From: Ectobius pallidus
Taxonomy: Eukaryota; Arthropoda; Insecta; Blattodea; Ectobiidae
Direction of reading: 5' to 3'
DNA: 64,000 nucleotides
Assembly (NCBI GenBank): GCA_964059195.1
Contig: CAXKWD010000002.1
Span: 51,052,923 to 51,116,922, forward strand
In this document: positions 1 to 12,367 of the stretch, piece after piece
Position numbering within the stretch: the first letter of the stretch is position 1
Layout: every line of letters begins with the position of its first letter
The notes under the pieces: model-generated
What the model was told of the DNA's origin: nothing
What the model saw: the letters and a program-made list of their open reading frames with translations, nothing else
The model's database searches: none
Position numbers and translations under genes: made by a program

Positions 1-272
1 ACGAAGATTGGCAACGACTTTCTCTTACTTTTAATGACACTTGAAATAAAAAGAAAATTTAAATTTTCTTCAATTTCTCGAAAACAGCGTTAAAGATTTT
101 AATTTTTTTTTTTACAGTAAATGCATTATATATTATAACAAAGGTAAATTAGGCTTATGTATTATATTCTACCACACTAACAGATAAAACTTTCATTTGA
201 AAGAGTTTTCACAATAAATTCTCCGACAGATAGTTTTAGGCATTGCCTCTCAAATAATGCGGCTTCGAGTAA

Positions 273-1021
273 GGGCCATAACCCATTGACGCGACTAGTC
301 GCTAGCGGCTAGCCGCGCTTAGACGCGCATGTTCATTATTAGTATTATTTTATATAGACTCAACACCCACTAACGCGGCGCGACTGCCAGGTCGCTCGCG
401 GCTAAGTTATGAAGAGCGTTTCACAGGCGACTGACTTGTCGCGCGCGGGGAGAAAAGTAACTTAATCCCTGCAAACAACACTCACTGACGCGGCCAGTCG
501 CGCGTGGGTAACTAACTAAACTAAATGATTTTAAGTAAATAATGAATATAAGTCATTAGTAGGTTGTAATTAACGTGAAAATAAATTTTACTTACGTTAA
601 AGTAACCATTAGTTTTTCTTCCGGACGAATGCCCTGGCGATAATTTGTATCCCGTCCTTCTATTTCGTTCTTGATTAGTTGTAATACCTGGTCGAAAGAT
701 TCCACACTCATTTTTGTGTAGTTGAAAAACTTACTATCACGTTTACGTAAATCATAATAAAGCAAATTGAACGCGCCTTTTGTTGAACGTTCCATTAACA
801 TGGGGTGTATCCAGAACCGTCGAGCTTTTATTTTATTTTATTTTATTTTTCCCCGTCTACGAACGTGATTGAATAATAAAGCTGCTATCACTTCAACCTC
901 CATTTTGATACTGAAGATCCTTGTCGCGCCTTGTCGTATGTAGTAGTCGCGTGTTTGTAAATCGCGCGCGGCTAGCCGCTAGCGACTATTAGCCTATAGT
1001 CGCGTCAGTGGGTTATGGCCC
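273..1021 (-). mobile_element. PIF/Harbinger deletion derivative
   Basis: Inverted terminal repeats beginning GGGCCATAACCCA and ending with the complement (TGGGTTATGGCCC) bound the element. Each side carries the trinucleotide TAA (270-272 and 1022-1024), the target-site duplication typical of PIF/Harbinger. The terminal regions are unusually GC-rich, with many CGCG and GCTAGC blocks. The interior holds only the first exon of a Harbinger nuclease, so the copy is not autonomous. Confidence 0.85.
596..903 (-). pseudogene. Harbinger transposase (HARBI1-like) exon 1, broken
   Basis: Reading down from the ATG at 903, the frame gives MEVEVIAALLFNHVRRR, then a low-complexity tract, then ARRFWIHPM and a stretch containing DSKFFNYTKMS and DTNYRQGIRPEEKL. 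These are the N-terminal signatures of PIF/Harbinger nucleases (HARBI1 family). The exon ends at 596 against a splice donor, GTAAGT. The frame is kept across the (AAAAT)n tract at about 828-850, but one TAA inside that tract stops it. The catalytic DDE part is missing, so this is a non-functional remnant within the 273-1021 element. Confidence 0.75.
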
Positions 1022-1024
1022 TAA

Positions 1025-2173
1025 GGAGTAAGAAGACGCACTGCTTCAATAACAGTCATGTACTCCACACCGGAATATACTAAGGGTAGAGGAAGTTAGT
1101 ATTTCACATAAGATTTTTTTCTTTCTGTTCTTTTTCTTCACTATGTCGATGGCTTACTGTACATATGCGTTAAGTACAATTCTATAGTTTTTAGTAAATC
1201 CATTTTAGCACCTAATGTGCACCAAGGAAAAGTATTTAACACATTTTGCACCCACAGAAAATATATTAAGCTATTGTTTTGCCACTTGTCACATTTGTAT
1301 AGAGTGAAGATATGCATCAGCAAGACATTTGCACTTAACACATTTAATCCCAAATTTGTATTAAAACACAAGTATTTACTAAGCCATTGATTTTTTTTAC
1401 TATATTTCTAGTATTTTTAATTCGTATTCTTATATTTCAGCAAATTACGTGTAAAAGTATGTAAATTAACTACCAAATGGGTCTCGTTTCAGATACTTTC
1501 CCGAAAGCATATGCAGTGCTATAAATAAATAAATAAACAGAGATAGAAAGATAACATGACAACAAATTCTTTATTCACTAAATTGATTATACCCATATAC
1601 ACGTATTTCGCGTAATATCTACAGAGGAATGTAGGCTTTGTATTGGATTTTATTTGGCGCATGTCCCGTTTGAAAAAGTTACCTCAAATTAATCTTGCTT
1701 GTACTCGTGCAAAAGTCATTGACCTGCTCGAAACTAACGCAGACTATGGAAATAGGTCAATCTGCCTGTCAAGTCATATCGATTTAAAGACGTAACTTTG
1801 GAAATAAAGTGCGCCAAATTCTGTGCCAACCCGTGCAGAGACAGATTCCACTGGTACGAAAACGCTGATGTGCCAGTACGCAACTTTATTACTAATGACG
1901 GAGAGATATTCCAAAAGAGATTACTGAGGATTGTAAAAGAAAAACGTTTCAAGCTAGTCGGAAATGTTTCACTGCATGTGAATGCTGACTGTTGTAAATC
2001 TTTCTCTGCTTGACCTGCTGGTTTATGTTCATAATATTCTTGACCAGTTCGCTTTTAGGAATGAAATAGGCTACAATATATACAGGGCAGGATTAACGCT
2101 CGCGGACGCAACGATCTTTTCCATTGTATTACATTTCAAAGAAAGTAATAAGACTTCAATTTCATGCATTATA
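1025..2173. other. No recognisable feature
   Basis: AT-rich sequence. Short frames at 1798-2013 and 1982-2203 have no family signature that I recognise and no convincing splice context. Confidence 0.4.
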
Positions 2174-2181
2174 CTGTACAT

Positions 2182-2448
2182 CAGCGTTTCTCAACCTTTT
2201 TGAACCCGAGGACCTCTAAAATGTCAAAAATATTTTACGGACCCCTAATTTTACATCCCATTTTAAAAGAAGGCCTATATTCTTAATATTTGGGGTATTA
2301 ATTATAGGTCATTATAATGAAATAAGTGAAAAATTTTACTTCTTTACTTTCCACTTGCTTTATGATATTTTTAAATTATGTCTGCGGACCATCTGCACCA
2401 TCTTCGCGGACCACCAGAGGTCCGCGGACCATAGGTTGAGAAACGCTG
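2182..2448. mobile_element. hAT MITE (CAGCGTTTCTCAACC ends)
   Basis: Terminal inverted repeats CAGCGTTTCTCAACC and GGTTGAGAAACGCTG are flanked by a perfect 8-bp duplication, CTGTACAT, at 2174-2181 and 2449-2456. This is the hallmark of hAT transposition. The termini resemble the widespread CAG-x-GTTCTCAA class. It is 267 bp with no coding capacity. The perfect duplication suggests a fairly recent insertion. Confidence 0.92.
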
Positions 2449-2567
2449 CTGTACATTATAACAAGACATGGATAAAAATTACAAAATTAGGAAATACTGA
2501 AGGTACTATGTGCGAACGCCAATGGGAAAGTTTATGTGATAATTGAATAATTCTCATCAACTTTTAC

Positions 2568-3065
2568 TTAAAATAAAATTTTTGCACTCCTTAGCTAGTA
2601 AGTGTTTCTTACGACAGTTGTTTACATGGCTCGTAACTTGACATTACCACACGCAATCTTGTTGCTAGGGGCGACGGGCGGAAAGTGAATTGTTGCTAGG
2701 GGCGACGGGCGGAAAGTTACTTTACCGCCCGCAAATGCTTATTTGCGAGCAGAAATGACCAAGGCCTCCCCGCTTTATAAATATTCGGTTGCCATAAACA
2801 ATAACAAATGCGAATCCCTTTCTGAAATAAGCACCATTCTTCAAGTCTGTATATACATAATATTTTCAGGTAATATCACAATTAATATAATTAAATTGAT
2901 ATAAGTAACCGTCGTGCAAAAAATAGCATGCAACACACGGACCGTAAAGGCATTTACGGGTCTCGAAAACTTAAAAACCCTCGGCTGCGCCTCGGGTTTT
3001 CAATCTGTTTCCTCGACCCGTAAACGTGCCTTTCCGCCCTTGTGTCGCAATATACTATTTCATGT
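2568..3065 (+). repeat. Dispersed repeat, uninterrupted copy
   Basis: The same unit recurs in reverse orientation at about 30180-31130, where it is interrupted by a hAT MITE. This copy contains a 31-bp tandem duplication (two GTTGCTAGGGGCGACGGGCG blocks near 2662-2722). It also has a GC-rich hairpin around 2975-3000, AAACCC pairing with GGGTTT. Class unknown. Confidence 0.65.
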
Positions 3066-3147
3066 CTTATGACGTTATGAGCATCAAAACCACGCATGCC
3101 GCCAGAAAAATCTATCTTGTTCCCTACATCACTTTCCATACTTAAGA

Positions 3148-3420
3148 GCGTCAGGTAAAAGAGGCGGGTTTGAATCATGAACGTCCTCAATAGGTCTGGG
3201 TTCGATCCCAGGATTTTTCTGAGATAGGGAGTTCTGCAACTGGGTGCACTCAGCTTCGTGACACCAACTGAGGAGCTATCTGACAAAGAAGTAGTGGCTC
3301 CTTTCAAGAAAGCCATAAACAATGGTGACCACATGCCCGCAATCCTGGCATCTGTCTATGTCAATGACAGGATGGTAGGTCTAGTCCCAAAAGGGATGCT
3401 GCGCCAGGGAGTTTTGTTGT
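3148..3420 (+). repeat. tRNA-derived SINE, family A (diverged copy)
   Basis: A pol III B-box-like GGGTTCGATCCC is followed by a body motif shared with three other copies in the window (GATTTTTCTGAG, then GTGCACTCAGC, then GAGGAGCTA). The 3' end is a short GTT repeat near 3412-3422. The reading frames across it come from the SINE, not from a gene. Confidence 0.75.
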
Positions 3421-4304
3421 TGTTGTCTTCTCGTAAGTTTATTACGTCAGAACCTTATAAACATTTACGAACTTTCCTTTCGCTCATAATAGTATTAAAT
3501 GCAATGTTCTATGAAACTACTGAAAGCAATAATTATGGCACAGTAACTACAATGCAGGAACATCGGCATGTGTGCTAAACGCTGTACAGTATAATGAGAC
3601 AGCACATTATAGCGAGAAAACTAATTGAATGTGCTGGATATTCTAATAGAATAACACACTGACCCATACAGTCTGGGTTTACACAAGGTTACAAAGCTTG
3701 CAGGAAATATAATTATCAGGACAAGAGTAATGATAGTAGGCCTACATAGTAGATTAGCTGCAGTATAGCTTCGTTCCGAGCAGGTTCTTTCAGCTTGTGG
3801 ACGTTAACAGCACGTTTTCCAGGTCAAGGGGATGAGAAATCACCCATCCCCAACATGTTTTAACAGGCCTAAAAATTATAATTTAAAGTTAAAAGCAAAA
3901 GCGATGAAAAAAGTGATCCTATTTCTTTCACACCAGATCCAAATTCATATTGATTTATCCCTTACATATGCCAGACTAAATTTCTCGCTCAAATTATAAA
4001 TCCGTGCCGGACTGCAAAGAAAACAATTAACTCAATGATTAGGTTCACAGCTTTTTATTTTTTATTTTTTTTTTTTTATTTTTTTATTTTTTAATTCAGC
4101 TGTATTTTTACCCGTTTGAGAATCGATGCCTTATCAAGACTTTTACCTTACTCTGTAAATTTTAAATACATTTTAATTTTTCTTTCTCATTATTTGCTGT
4201 TGTTTTGTTACAAATTCCAGGAAAACTATTATAGCCTATACATTATACATTTAAGGGTTAAGAAAACAGGACATAAACAAAAAGAATATAATTGTAATAA
4301 TTTT

Positions 4305-4462
4305 TGAAGTGAAACTTCTTTAGCCGCGGTAGGGGTAAATCCAGAGCTTGTGTCACGCTAAAAAATCTTCACGAAATTAGTGTCACACTCAAAATAGTCT
4401 CGAAATTGGTGAGGTGTGACGGAACGGACTGCACAGAAAACAATCAACTCAATGATTAGGAG
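4305..4462 (+). repeat. Dispersed repeat with GTGAAACTTCTTTAGC end, copy 1
   Basis: It shares the start TGAAGTGAAACTTCTTTAGC and the block GACTGCACAGAAAACAATCA with copies at 5815-6075 and 33120-33395 (reverse). This copy is short and lacks the internal minisatellite. A related scrap lies at about 3995-4040. Confidence 0.6.
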
Positions 4463-4577
4463 TAATCAACTGCTATACGATTTAAAGGACAAAATAAAAT
4501 ACTCAAAGGGGAAACTAACGATAGGAGGTGATGGAAAGGAAAATTTTCAGACCTAGTACGAGGACCTGCAAATGGAA

Positions 4578-4580
<3 letters not shown>

Positions 4581-4624
<44 letters not shown>
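4581..4624. repeat. (AAT)n microsatellite
   Basis: Uninterrupted ATA/AAT trinucleotide repeat, about 44 bp. Confidence 0.95.
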
Positions 4625-5261
4625 TACTTGCTCAGTGGCAATAGACAATTCCTAAGCAAGCTAAAGGAATATTATCTATTTTATGGAACCCGGAGGTTCA
4701 TTACCGCACTTAAAAAATCCCCCCAAAATAAAAATAAAAATATTATAATGAGACGCAAAACTTTTTCCTCTGTTATGAACTCTTATTTTAAATGGAACAC
4801 CCTTATATTTTGAATAGTGCTCATTGAGCGCTTTTTCAGAAAATACCCACACGAGATAGGCTACTTCTTTGTAAATTTATTCAAGAAAACAGAAAACGCT
4901 TCTTTTGTTTACTGCGATTAGCCCCGTCAAGCTCTATGCGGGCCGTCATGACCCCAGCAGAGGTTAAACTTACATTAAAGTTTACTTTTTGTATGTAAGA
5001 GGTACATTTTCTCACCTACAATCTTGAAATTTTTATCATTTGTTTATTTAGATGTTTTACATACACTGAAAAAAATTTGAATCGGTTAATCTCTAAAATA
5101 TTTTCAGGTCATAATGTACTTCAAAATGTAGTTATTATTTTTTTAAATAAAAAATAACATTTCAGTGAAAAAAATTATGAAAAATCCTTTTTTCAGTAGG
5201 CCTACTAATACAGGATGGGTATCTTGATCTAGTCTCTAGCTTAATAGTAGTTTTTGAGAAA

Positions 5262-5475
5262 AGGTAGGTGGTTGTATATGGTTATTTAACGACGGTTATG
5301 TACTGAAACTTAGGCCTCTGACCGTCGCCAATGTGCCGGAATTTTGTCCCACAGGAGTTCTTTTACATACCAGCAAATCTACTGTCACATTTATGAACAC
5401 ACATAAACGACATCGACCTGGGTCAGGATCAAACCCAGCGATACTAAATACGCCACCCAGGCCGACGAGAAAATG
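5262..5475 (-). repeat. tRNA-derived SINE-like repeat
   Basis: On the minus strand a tRNA-like head with B box GGGTTTGATCC sits near 5425-5440. The downstream part (TGGTTATTTAACGAC on the plus strand at 5277) is repeated at about 6090. Family assignment is uncertain. Confidence 0.55.
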
Positions 5476-5814
5476 TAGGCCTACATTGTATTTAACATTA
5501 TAAAGATAGGCTATTCCGTTTCCTCTTCCTTATTCTATCTATTATCACTTGTACGGCGGCTGGACCCCCTGCTACTACACAGAGCGGCAACTACTCCAGC
5601 CCAAGTGTATTGCGTGTGCTCTAACCAAGACTTCGCAGGCGGCCATACCCTAGCCTGTTGCGAATAATAGCAACTTCCACGTTGAAGTGATATGACGTAC
5701 TTCGATACCCAATGGCATTACCTTTGTACAGTATCAGTGCCCTTCATAACTCCGTTATCATTGACTACAGAGGGAGACTTTCTTGTAGCAGTTTTACAAC
5801 AGAAGTTCTTTTTG

Positions 5815-6075
5815 AAGTGAGTAAATCGAAAGCTAACCCAAATTTGCGATACGAAGAAAATCGTCACAAAAATAGCGGGGCTGTGACGGACTGCACAGAA
5901 AACAATCAACTCAATGAAATTGAAAAAATAAAAAATGAAAAAGTCCATAAACCCAAAATTAAAAAAATCCAACAATCCAAAATTGAAAAAATCCAATGAT
6001 CCAAAATTGAAAAAATAGAAAAATTTTAAAAAATCCAAGTTTCACTTCTGTCGCGTGGCTTTCCACGCACACGAT
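5815..6075 (+). repeat. Dispersed repeat copy 2 with internal minisatellite
   Basis: Contains GCTAACCCAAATTTGCG, then GACTGCACAGAAAACAATCA, then a run of CCAAAATTGAAAAAAT-type units (about 5935-6030), then TTCTGTCGCGTGGC. The same order occurs in reverse at 33120-33395. The Phe/Asn-rich minus-strand frame at 5718-6038 is a translation of the minisatellite and is not a gene. Confidence 0.7.
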
Positions 6076-6084
6076 TTTTTTTAT

Positions 6085-6260
6085 CTTGGCTATGGTTATT
6101 TAACGACGATAGTGTGCTGCTTTTTAGGCTTGTTAACCATCTCCAGTGTGCGCGAATTTTGCCCGTATAACTTTCTTTCACATGCCTGTGAATCTAAAGA
6201 CGTGGTATTGCGCATTTATGCACACACAAATGGCCCAGATTGAATTTCCAAACTTGGAAA
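6085..6260 (-). repeat. Second copy of the SINE-like body at 5262
   Basis: Shares GGTTATTTAACGACG and the following block with 5262-5475 but lacks a clear tRNA-like head. Confidence 0.4.
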
Positions 6261-6277
6261 GAGATAGTTAGGTACTG

Positions 6278-6375
6278 ACGATAATAATAATGATGATGAT
6301 GATGATAATAATAATAATAATATTAATAATAATAATATTAATAACAATAATAATAACAACAACAATAACAACAAC
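6278..6375. repeat. (AAT/GAT/AAC)n compound microsatellite
   Basis: Successive ATA, ATG and ACA trinucleotide runs. A tRNA-like B box (GGGTTAAATTCC) follows at about 6424-6436, so this may be part of another SINE. Confidence 0.8.
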
Positions 6376-6539
6376 CCCGCTTAGATCAGAGCTAGCGTTT
6401 GTGCCTACGAAGCAAGCGCTTCCGGGTTAAATTCCTGGTGCATTTCCTAGTATGACAATGGAAAACAATTGCGGTAACATCTTGCCTAATACGCGTGAGT
6501 GGGTTATGGCTGACACCCTATGATTCCGCTCATGGTCCT

Positions 6540-7980
6540 ACAGCCTGTAAGGACTTAATAATAATAATAATAATAATAGCAATAATAAAATCTTTAATTT
6601 AATTAAAATGAGACAATACACAAAATAAACAAAACAAATGATAGGATACCCATAAGAAAATCTTTCAGCCACTAAAACTTATGAGGGCAGTATCACCCGA
6701 GGTCATGTTGAATTGTATACTCGAAATCTGAAAAGCTCTCACGTTTTATGAGGAAGTGACATCTTAGGGTCTGCGAGTATCTCTATGAATGCCTAACACC
6801 AAAACAACACGCAAAATTCTTTATCATCTCATGGTGTAGAAATTTACCGGGCTCGGATTAATGCCTAAGCGGAAATAATGTAAATAAAAGATTTAAAACG
6901 CAACTAGCCGTTGAATATTGATATTATATTGTGCATTCTATAAATACCGATATCTATATTAGGCTATATTTTAATGTATTTTTCTTATTTAGTTCCTGTG
7001 CAGCAATATACCTGATGTAATTTCTGACAGATTTCATATTGACTTTTTATTCATTCAAACCTATAAAGCTGCTTTAAACTTGAAACAAACAACGTCAGTG
7101 AATAGTAGGCCTATTGCATCATTAATATTATTGCCAGCTCATTTTGTTTTTGGAGTTTAACTCGGAGATATATTACAAAAATAACTTCTTTTCTGCATGG
7201 GCCTATCGTAATTGCGTTTGTCACTGATTAAACAAAACATTCTGGCACTTTGTTTCATCAGTTTACCTAATTTTATTTTTATTTGAAATGCTGGTTTAAT
7301 AAATTCAGGTTCGTTCATTGTGGTTAAACTAATTATTGATGCACCAGTAAACAATATTCCCCAGGTTAGTGTTATGATATGAGGATACACTCGTCTAGTG
7401 TTTTATCACTTTCAAGGAAATGTAAGTTTGGAGATCGCTAAGCACAAAAAGAAAATGATTTATTTTAGAAAAAAAAGTTTGTGTTTGTGACTGTCCATGC
7501 TCGTGTACATGTGTGGGCGTGTATGCTTAAATGTTCGTGTTTTGCGTCCCTTGTTTGCATGTTCATGATGTCCATCTGTCAGTGTGTGGGCATGAAAGCT
7601 ATCACAGCATCTATGATCAAAAGACTTAAGAAAATAAAAGTGTTACGAAAATCAAATTCATAACGTAAAATTGACATCTTCCCTAAAACCGATAAAACGT
7701 TTTCCAATTTTTCCCCCTGACAAATGAACGCCAGAGATCATATTGGATACTCATGCAATAATTTTCGTTTTCACCCATGTGAAGTACGGGTGATCATCGA
7801 TTATAGCCTATACTTTTTGTACTGGCAAAATAGAAACTTTTGTATCAAGCTCTTCCCTACTAACAATGTTCGGACCGTCATTAATATGTAGGCAAGAGAG
7901 ATGCCCCGAAAGATCGGGCTGCCAATTTTAAGAGCCCACCGAGCAATCATAATGCTAATTCCGCAAAATGCATTTTTATA
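6540..7980. other. AT-rich, no recognised gene
   Basis: A short (AAT)n run lies near 6555-6580. No frame here matches a family I recognise. Confidence 0.4.
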
Positions 7981-7986
7981 TTATTA

Positions 7987-8995
7987 CTAGCTGAAAAGAC
8001 CCGGCGTCGCCCGGGCTTTGTATTTTGTAATTTGAAATTAACTTATGGAGGACTTTCGATTTTGAAACTCTAGGTCCTTATAGCCTATAATATGTATGTA
8101 AAACTTGAAATGAAGAAAAAGATTTATCAAACTATTCCATCAGAAAACGCTAGATATAGCTTTTTATGGCTCATAGAGGATGTCGAATGCTGCATTCCGT
8201 TGCTTCTACACATCATGCCTGGGAGGGGTTGAAATAAGAAGAAACATAAATTACATAAGATTGTATTGACTTGACAGAAAATTTTATTTCTCATTCTCAT
8301 GTTACAACCCTTTCGGGGCTGAAATAAAATAGAAATGCAGTATCACTTTCATACTTTCCTCCCCTAAAACCCGGGACATAATATACTGCGAGTATAGGAC
8401 TCAAAATGTTCCATCCCATGCTTAGGGCCTATGATAAATCTCAACTAATACAAAGCCTACAGCTATGGATAACTGACTATTTACCGACTTCTGATATTAA
8501 AAAAAATACAGCATACTCACACACTTAAGTTGTACCTGCAATACGACCTCTTATTCTACATCAAAATGTGAAGTGAGAAAATATTTCTTACGTCTAGGGT
8601 AGAGAAAGTTGTGTGACTGCATCACACTTTGCTTTATTTTCGTGTAATTCATTTTTCAGTCATTATTTTCGCCAATATATTGCATCGATTCAATCATAAT
8701 TCGTTAAAGTCCAGTTGCCAAGGCCCAATGTTATCAAAGTAAACAATACACGGTTGTCATGTTAACTGAACAGCATTTCATTGTTTTTCAGTATAATATT
8801 CTCAGAAATTATATAATTTTCAAGGGAAGGACTGATTTATTACAATTTTAATGTTGACCGCGTTACTTCCCGGGCTTAACTGGGTATGTGTGCAAAATTT
8901 TGTACAAATTGGTGAAGAAATGTGGATTTGTATAAGGAACAAACATACATACATACATACATACATACATACATACATACATACATACATACCCA
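7987..8995 (+). repeat. Retroposon-like repeat, GACCCGGCGTCGCCCGGG end, copy 1
   Basis: Begins ACTAGCTGAAAAGACCCGGC. It matches 55527-56350 over several hundred bases, including GAAAACGCTxGATATAG and TATGGCTCATAGAGGAT. It runs to an (ACAT)n tract, a common 3' tail of RTE-type retroposons and their non-autonomous relatives. The class is inferred. The 3' boundary may lie further right, near 10190. Confidence 0.6.
8943..8992. repeat. (ACAT)n microsatellite
   Basis: About twelve uninterrupted ACAT units. The Tyr/Val/Met/Cys repeat frames across it on both strands are artefacts. Confidence 0.95.
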
Positions 8996-9639
8996 CAAAC
9001 ACACATTCGACTCTATATATTAGATACACAGCATAAGAAATTGCATTAATTAATTATAATAGTAAGAAAACTACATTACGAGAATTTTTAACACTTGGTT
9101 TACTCACACAATACAGACTGGAAACTTTCTACACAGAATGACACAGAATGAGGCATCCAAAGAAGTATTCTCTTACCTGGAAAAGAAGAAAAAAACTGGA
9201 TCGTAAATCGAATAAAATCTACTAAGCATATTATGCTGATTCCTTGACACAAAGAAATACAAAAAAGACAAGGAAGAGGCGGAGGGAATATGAGGATGAT
9301 ATGTAAGTGCCCTACGTTGCCCTACCCACAGATGGGTAGGTATTGTCCAGCCCTGAAGTAAACAAGTATGACTGTCTCATTCCAAAGTACTTACGAGTAA
9401 TGTGCAAGATTGAGATATTTCACTTCTTTACTTTAAGGTCGTTTCTAGAGCGAACAATAACTATCCAACCCACGAAATATTTTCGCGGCTACTATTATAG
9501 TCTCACCGAGGTTAGAGTTCGGACCCTAGTCAACGCAAGACCGCCCGTTGGTTCAGAGGCCAGAAATTCTTTTTGTCGCCATAAAAAGTGTTCTTGTCAC
9601 AACACAACACAACATTGTTCTGGCTTTTATTTGTGGAAA

Positions 9640-9962
9640 ATCAAGTAATCGATTTCACCCTAACGTTACAATATCAAAAAATTATTGTTAGAATTCTTAA
9701 ACAACACGATAACTCTGCACCTTTATATTTTTACATTTTAATGTTATGGTATTATAAATTTTGTATTTATGTTGTAAATTAAAATAATTCATTAATGTTT
9801 ATGTTGTACATTTTGTAAAGAAATTGTCACATTGTACATACTTTTATAACTATAAATTTACATTCTTCCTTGTATGTTGACGTGTCCCATAACATGTAAT
9901 AAGTTATGTTCCGATGGACACAATAAAAATGAAATCAAACCAAACCAAACCAAACCAAAGAT
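9640..9962 (+). mobile_element. LINE 3' end fragment
   Basis: The last 80 bp (about 9880-9950) match the 3' untranslated end of the LINE at 35165-36170, including GACGTGTCCCATA and CATGTAAT and a shared stem-loop. A short frame upstream contains YQKIIVRIL, resembling the C-terminal part of CR1/jockey-type reverse transcriptases, but it is too decayed to be sure. The tail is an AACCA repeat. Confidence 0.6.
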
Positions 9963-10330
9963 GTAGCCATAGTAAGGATAATTATCGGCACGCAAGCAAT
10001 TAAAACTGCCATCATACTGAAATTATGAAACTTATTAAAACCGCTCTAGTCTTACATTCTTTCAGGAAGGCCTACAAAACTATGTTCATGCAAAATTTTA
10101 GCTCTATCAGTTGAGTGGCTTTCGCTTGAAAGAGTAACAGACAGACTCACAGACACCAATAGACTTCTATACTAAGTTAGTATAGATAATCAGTGAATGC
10201 ATGTCTAGAAATCTTCACTAAGGGAAAGAGCAAAGGAGAAAGGCAAGGAAAGAATGAAAGAAGAAAACATTGAAGTTAACTAATAAACTTGATAGGGACA
10301 ACGAAAATAATGTAATTTTATAGAAGCTAT

Positions 10331-10579
10331 CATAGGAGTAACCAGGCCGACCATATGGGGGGGTGTATGGAATACCCCCCAGGGAGAGGGGAGTTCGGGG
10401 TCCTCCCCCGGAAAATGTTAAAAATTAAGATGCACAATAACGAGTTTTAAGCTTCCAACGCTTTATACTCGTGTTAAGTAATTTATAAGCAGACTTAAAA
10501 AAATTGTACAATTTTCCTTTTTTTAATCAATGGGGGGGGGGGGTTCAAACCCCCCAAACCCCCCCTCGTTACGCCTCTG
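10331..10579. mobile_element. hAT MITE (CAGAGGCGTAAC ends)
   Basis: An exact 8-bp duplication, GAAGCTAT, lies at 10323-10330 and 10580-10587. The ends are CATAGGAGTAACCAGG and the complement of CAGAGGCGTAACGAGG, diverged but alignable. The interior is G-run/C-run rich (12 Gs near 10534). It is 249 bp and non-coding. Confidence 0.85.
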
Positions 10580-11581
10580 GAAGCTATAGCTACACTTAAT
10601 GAAACAATAGTAGAGGCGTGAAGTTTGAATTGAAGATACTGAGGGACTTGAAGTCTACCTAGTTTTATTTATGGAGCTGCATTCTGCAGTTCGCGTGTTG
10701 GCTGCAACGAGATTTGAATTTGACCTTGCAATGCAATAACTTGCTTAATACGACACACGAACTCAATTCTACTTCACTGTACGTATAAATGATCAAGTAT
10801 AATCAAACGCGTTGTTCGAATTTCATCCAATTTTGCAAGAATGTTCCTTGAAGACATTAAAAACTACTAGGGGAAGGATTTTAATACTTTTAGTCCGTTT
10901 CAAGATGGCCGTTTTAACTGACGAAAAGCAGATCTTAGGTTTTTGTTTTGTTTTAGGAACAGAATATTACCAGCAGAATTACTTTAAGGCAAACAAGGCC
11001 AATTAAGGCAGATTAAAAAGGGTTGTAATTAACTAATATCCTAAAACTATAAATACTAACAAATTTTAGGGAAAATATATTTAATTCTTAAAAAATATCA
11101 TTAGCATAAATTTGAACTGCTTTATAAAATACTGAATGTATAATGTATGAATGTATGCATAAAACATATTACAATGGGTTTATATTAAAAAAATAAAACC
11201 TAATGTATAGCAAATTTACGATCAGTGTCCACCTTATTCCCTCATATTACTTAAAATTGCTTAAGAAATATAGCGCATAGCTTAAAAGAGATCCTACGTT
11301 AAAATTCTATTTACAGTGTTCTTTTTACACTGTTGTAAAGTATTCATAAAATTGTCAATAAAATTATAACATATTATAAAACCATATTATAAACTTTTTT
11401 GAAAATGTTCATTATTTGTAATACCTAAGAATGTATTTGTTTAGTCTTTCATCTTTTTTCTCATTTCTTTATTTTAGTCATTTTTATACGTATATTATTC
11501 AAGTACTTAATGTTTGAATTTTTTCTTTGTATTTAATGTACGTTTCTTGTATTCAGGTAGCCTATATCATTTCTTGTTTTC

Positions 11582-11585
<4 letters not shown>

Positions 11586-11629
<44 letters not shown>

Positions 11630-11630
11630 G
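11586..11630. repeat. (TTA)n microsatellite
   Basis: About fifteen TTA/ATT units. The poly-Ile frame is an artefact. The flanks at 10600-11580 and 11640-12360 are AT-rich with nothing recognised. Confidence 0.95.
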
Positions 11631-12367
11631 TATTTCATGTTTTGGCACTGGCTGAGTGGTAGAGAAGGCTTTATGGCCGTAACTCCGCCAGCTTAAATAA
11701 ATAAATAAATAAGTTATCTTATATGTTCACTTATGATAGGCCTATGTCCATTATTTTATGCACCAAATATCATCATAAAATTAATTATTAACACAAAGCA
11801 TAGTATCATTCTAGAATGTAATGTGAACCTGACACAGAATAGTCGTAAAAGAATAATATTTTTACTTTGAGTTAAAACTAGTATTTGTTTGCGGCAGCCA
11901 AAAATTAAGCCACGACCGCGGGTTTGCAACAATTTTAACTCTGTTTAGTTAAATTGCCTACCACAAGGAGCGGATCAGAGTATCAAATTAAATTAATTAT
12001 TACTAAAACAGTTACAACTTTTCCTGGGAACATTTAAAACTTAGTTTTCCATTATTATCCCTTTGTCGTGTCATGTTGATTATATTTTACCCGCATAACT
12101 AACTCACGGGATTTTCGCATGCTGAACTGTCTTCACAAGGGAACGTCAGAGAACCAATTGCAAATTCACGTGCTAAACTGTGTCAAACTCATTTTTGTTC
12201 CGTCTCAACCTGATTTTTCATTGTCACGCTACGTAATTTAACATTAGCATAAAACGCTAAATACAGGCTATAAACTTTCAAAAGAGAATTACACATACCA
12301 ACAATATTTCACACAGAGTTCGGATGTTGGAAGTCGGACACTGCAGGATTTTATTTTAGGGACTGTA

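Noticed and set aside
2954..3334. 126-codon minus-strand frame
   Set aside because: Spans a dispersed repeat and a SINE; composition follows the repeats.
4581..4624. CRISPR-like array or satellite
   Set aside because: Simple trinucleotide repeat without spacers; no CRISPR arrays were seen anywhere.
5718..6038. 106-codon Phe/Asn-rich frame
   Set aside because: Produced by the AT minisatellite of a dispersed repeat; no start or splice context.
8820..9036. Frames with CMYV/YIHT repeats
   Set aside because: Read-through of the (ACAT)n microsatellite on both strands.
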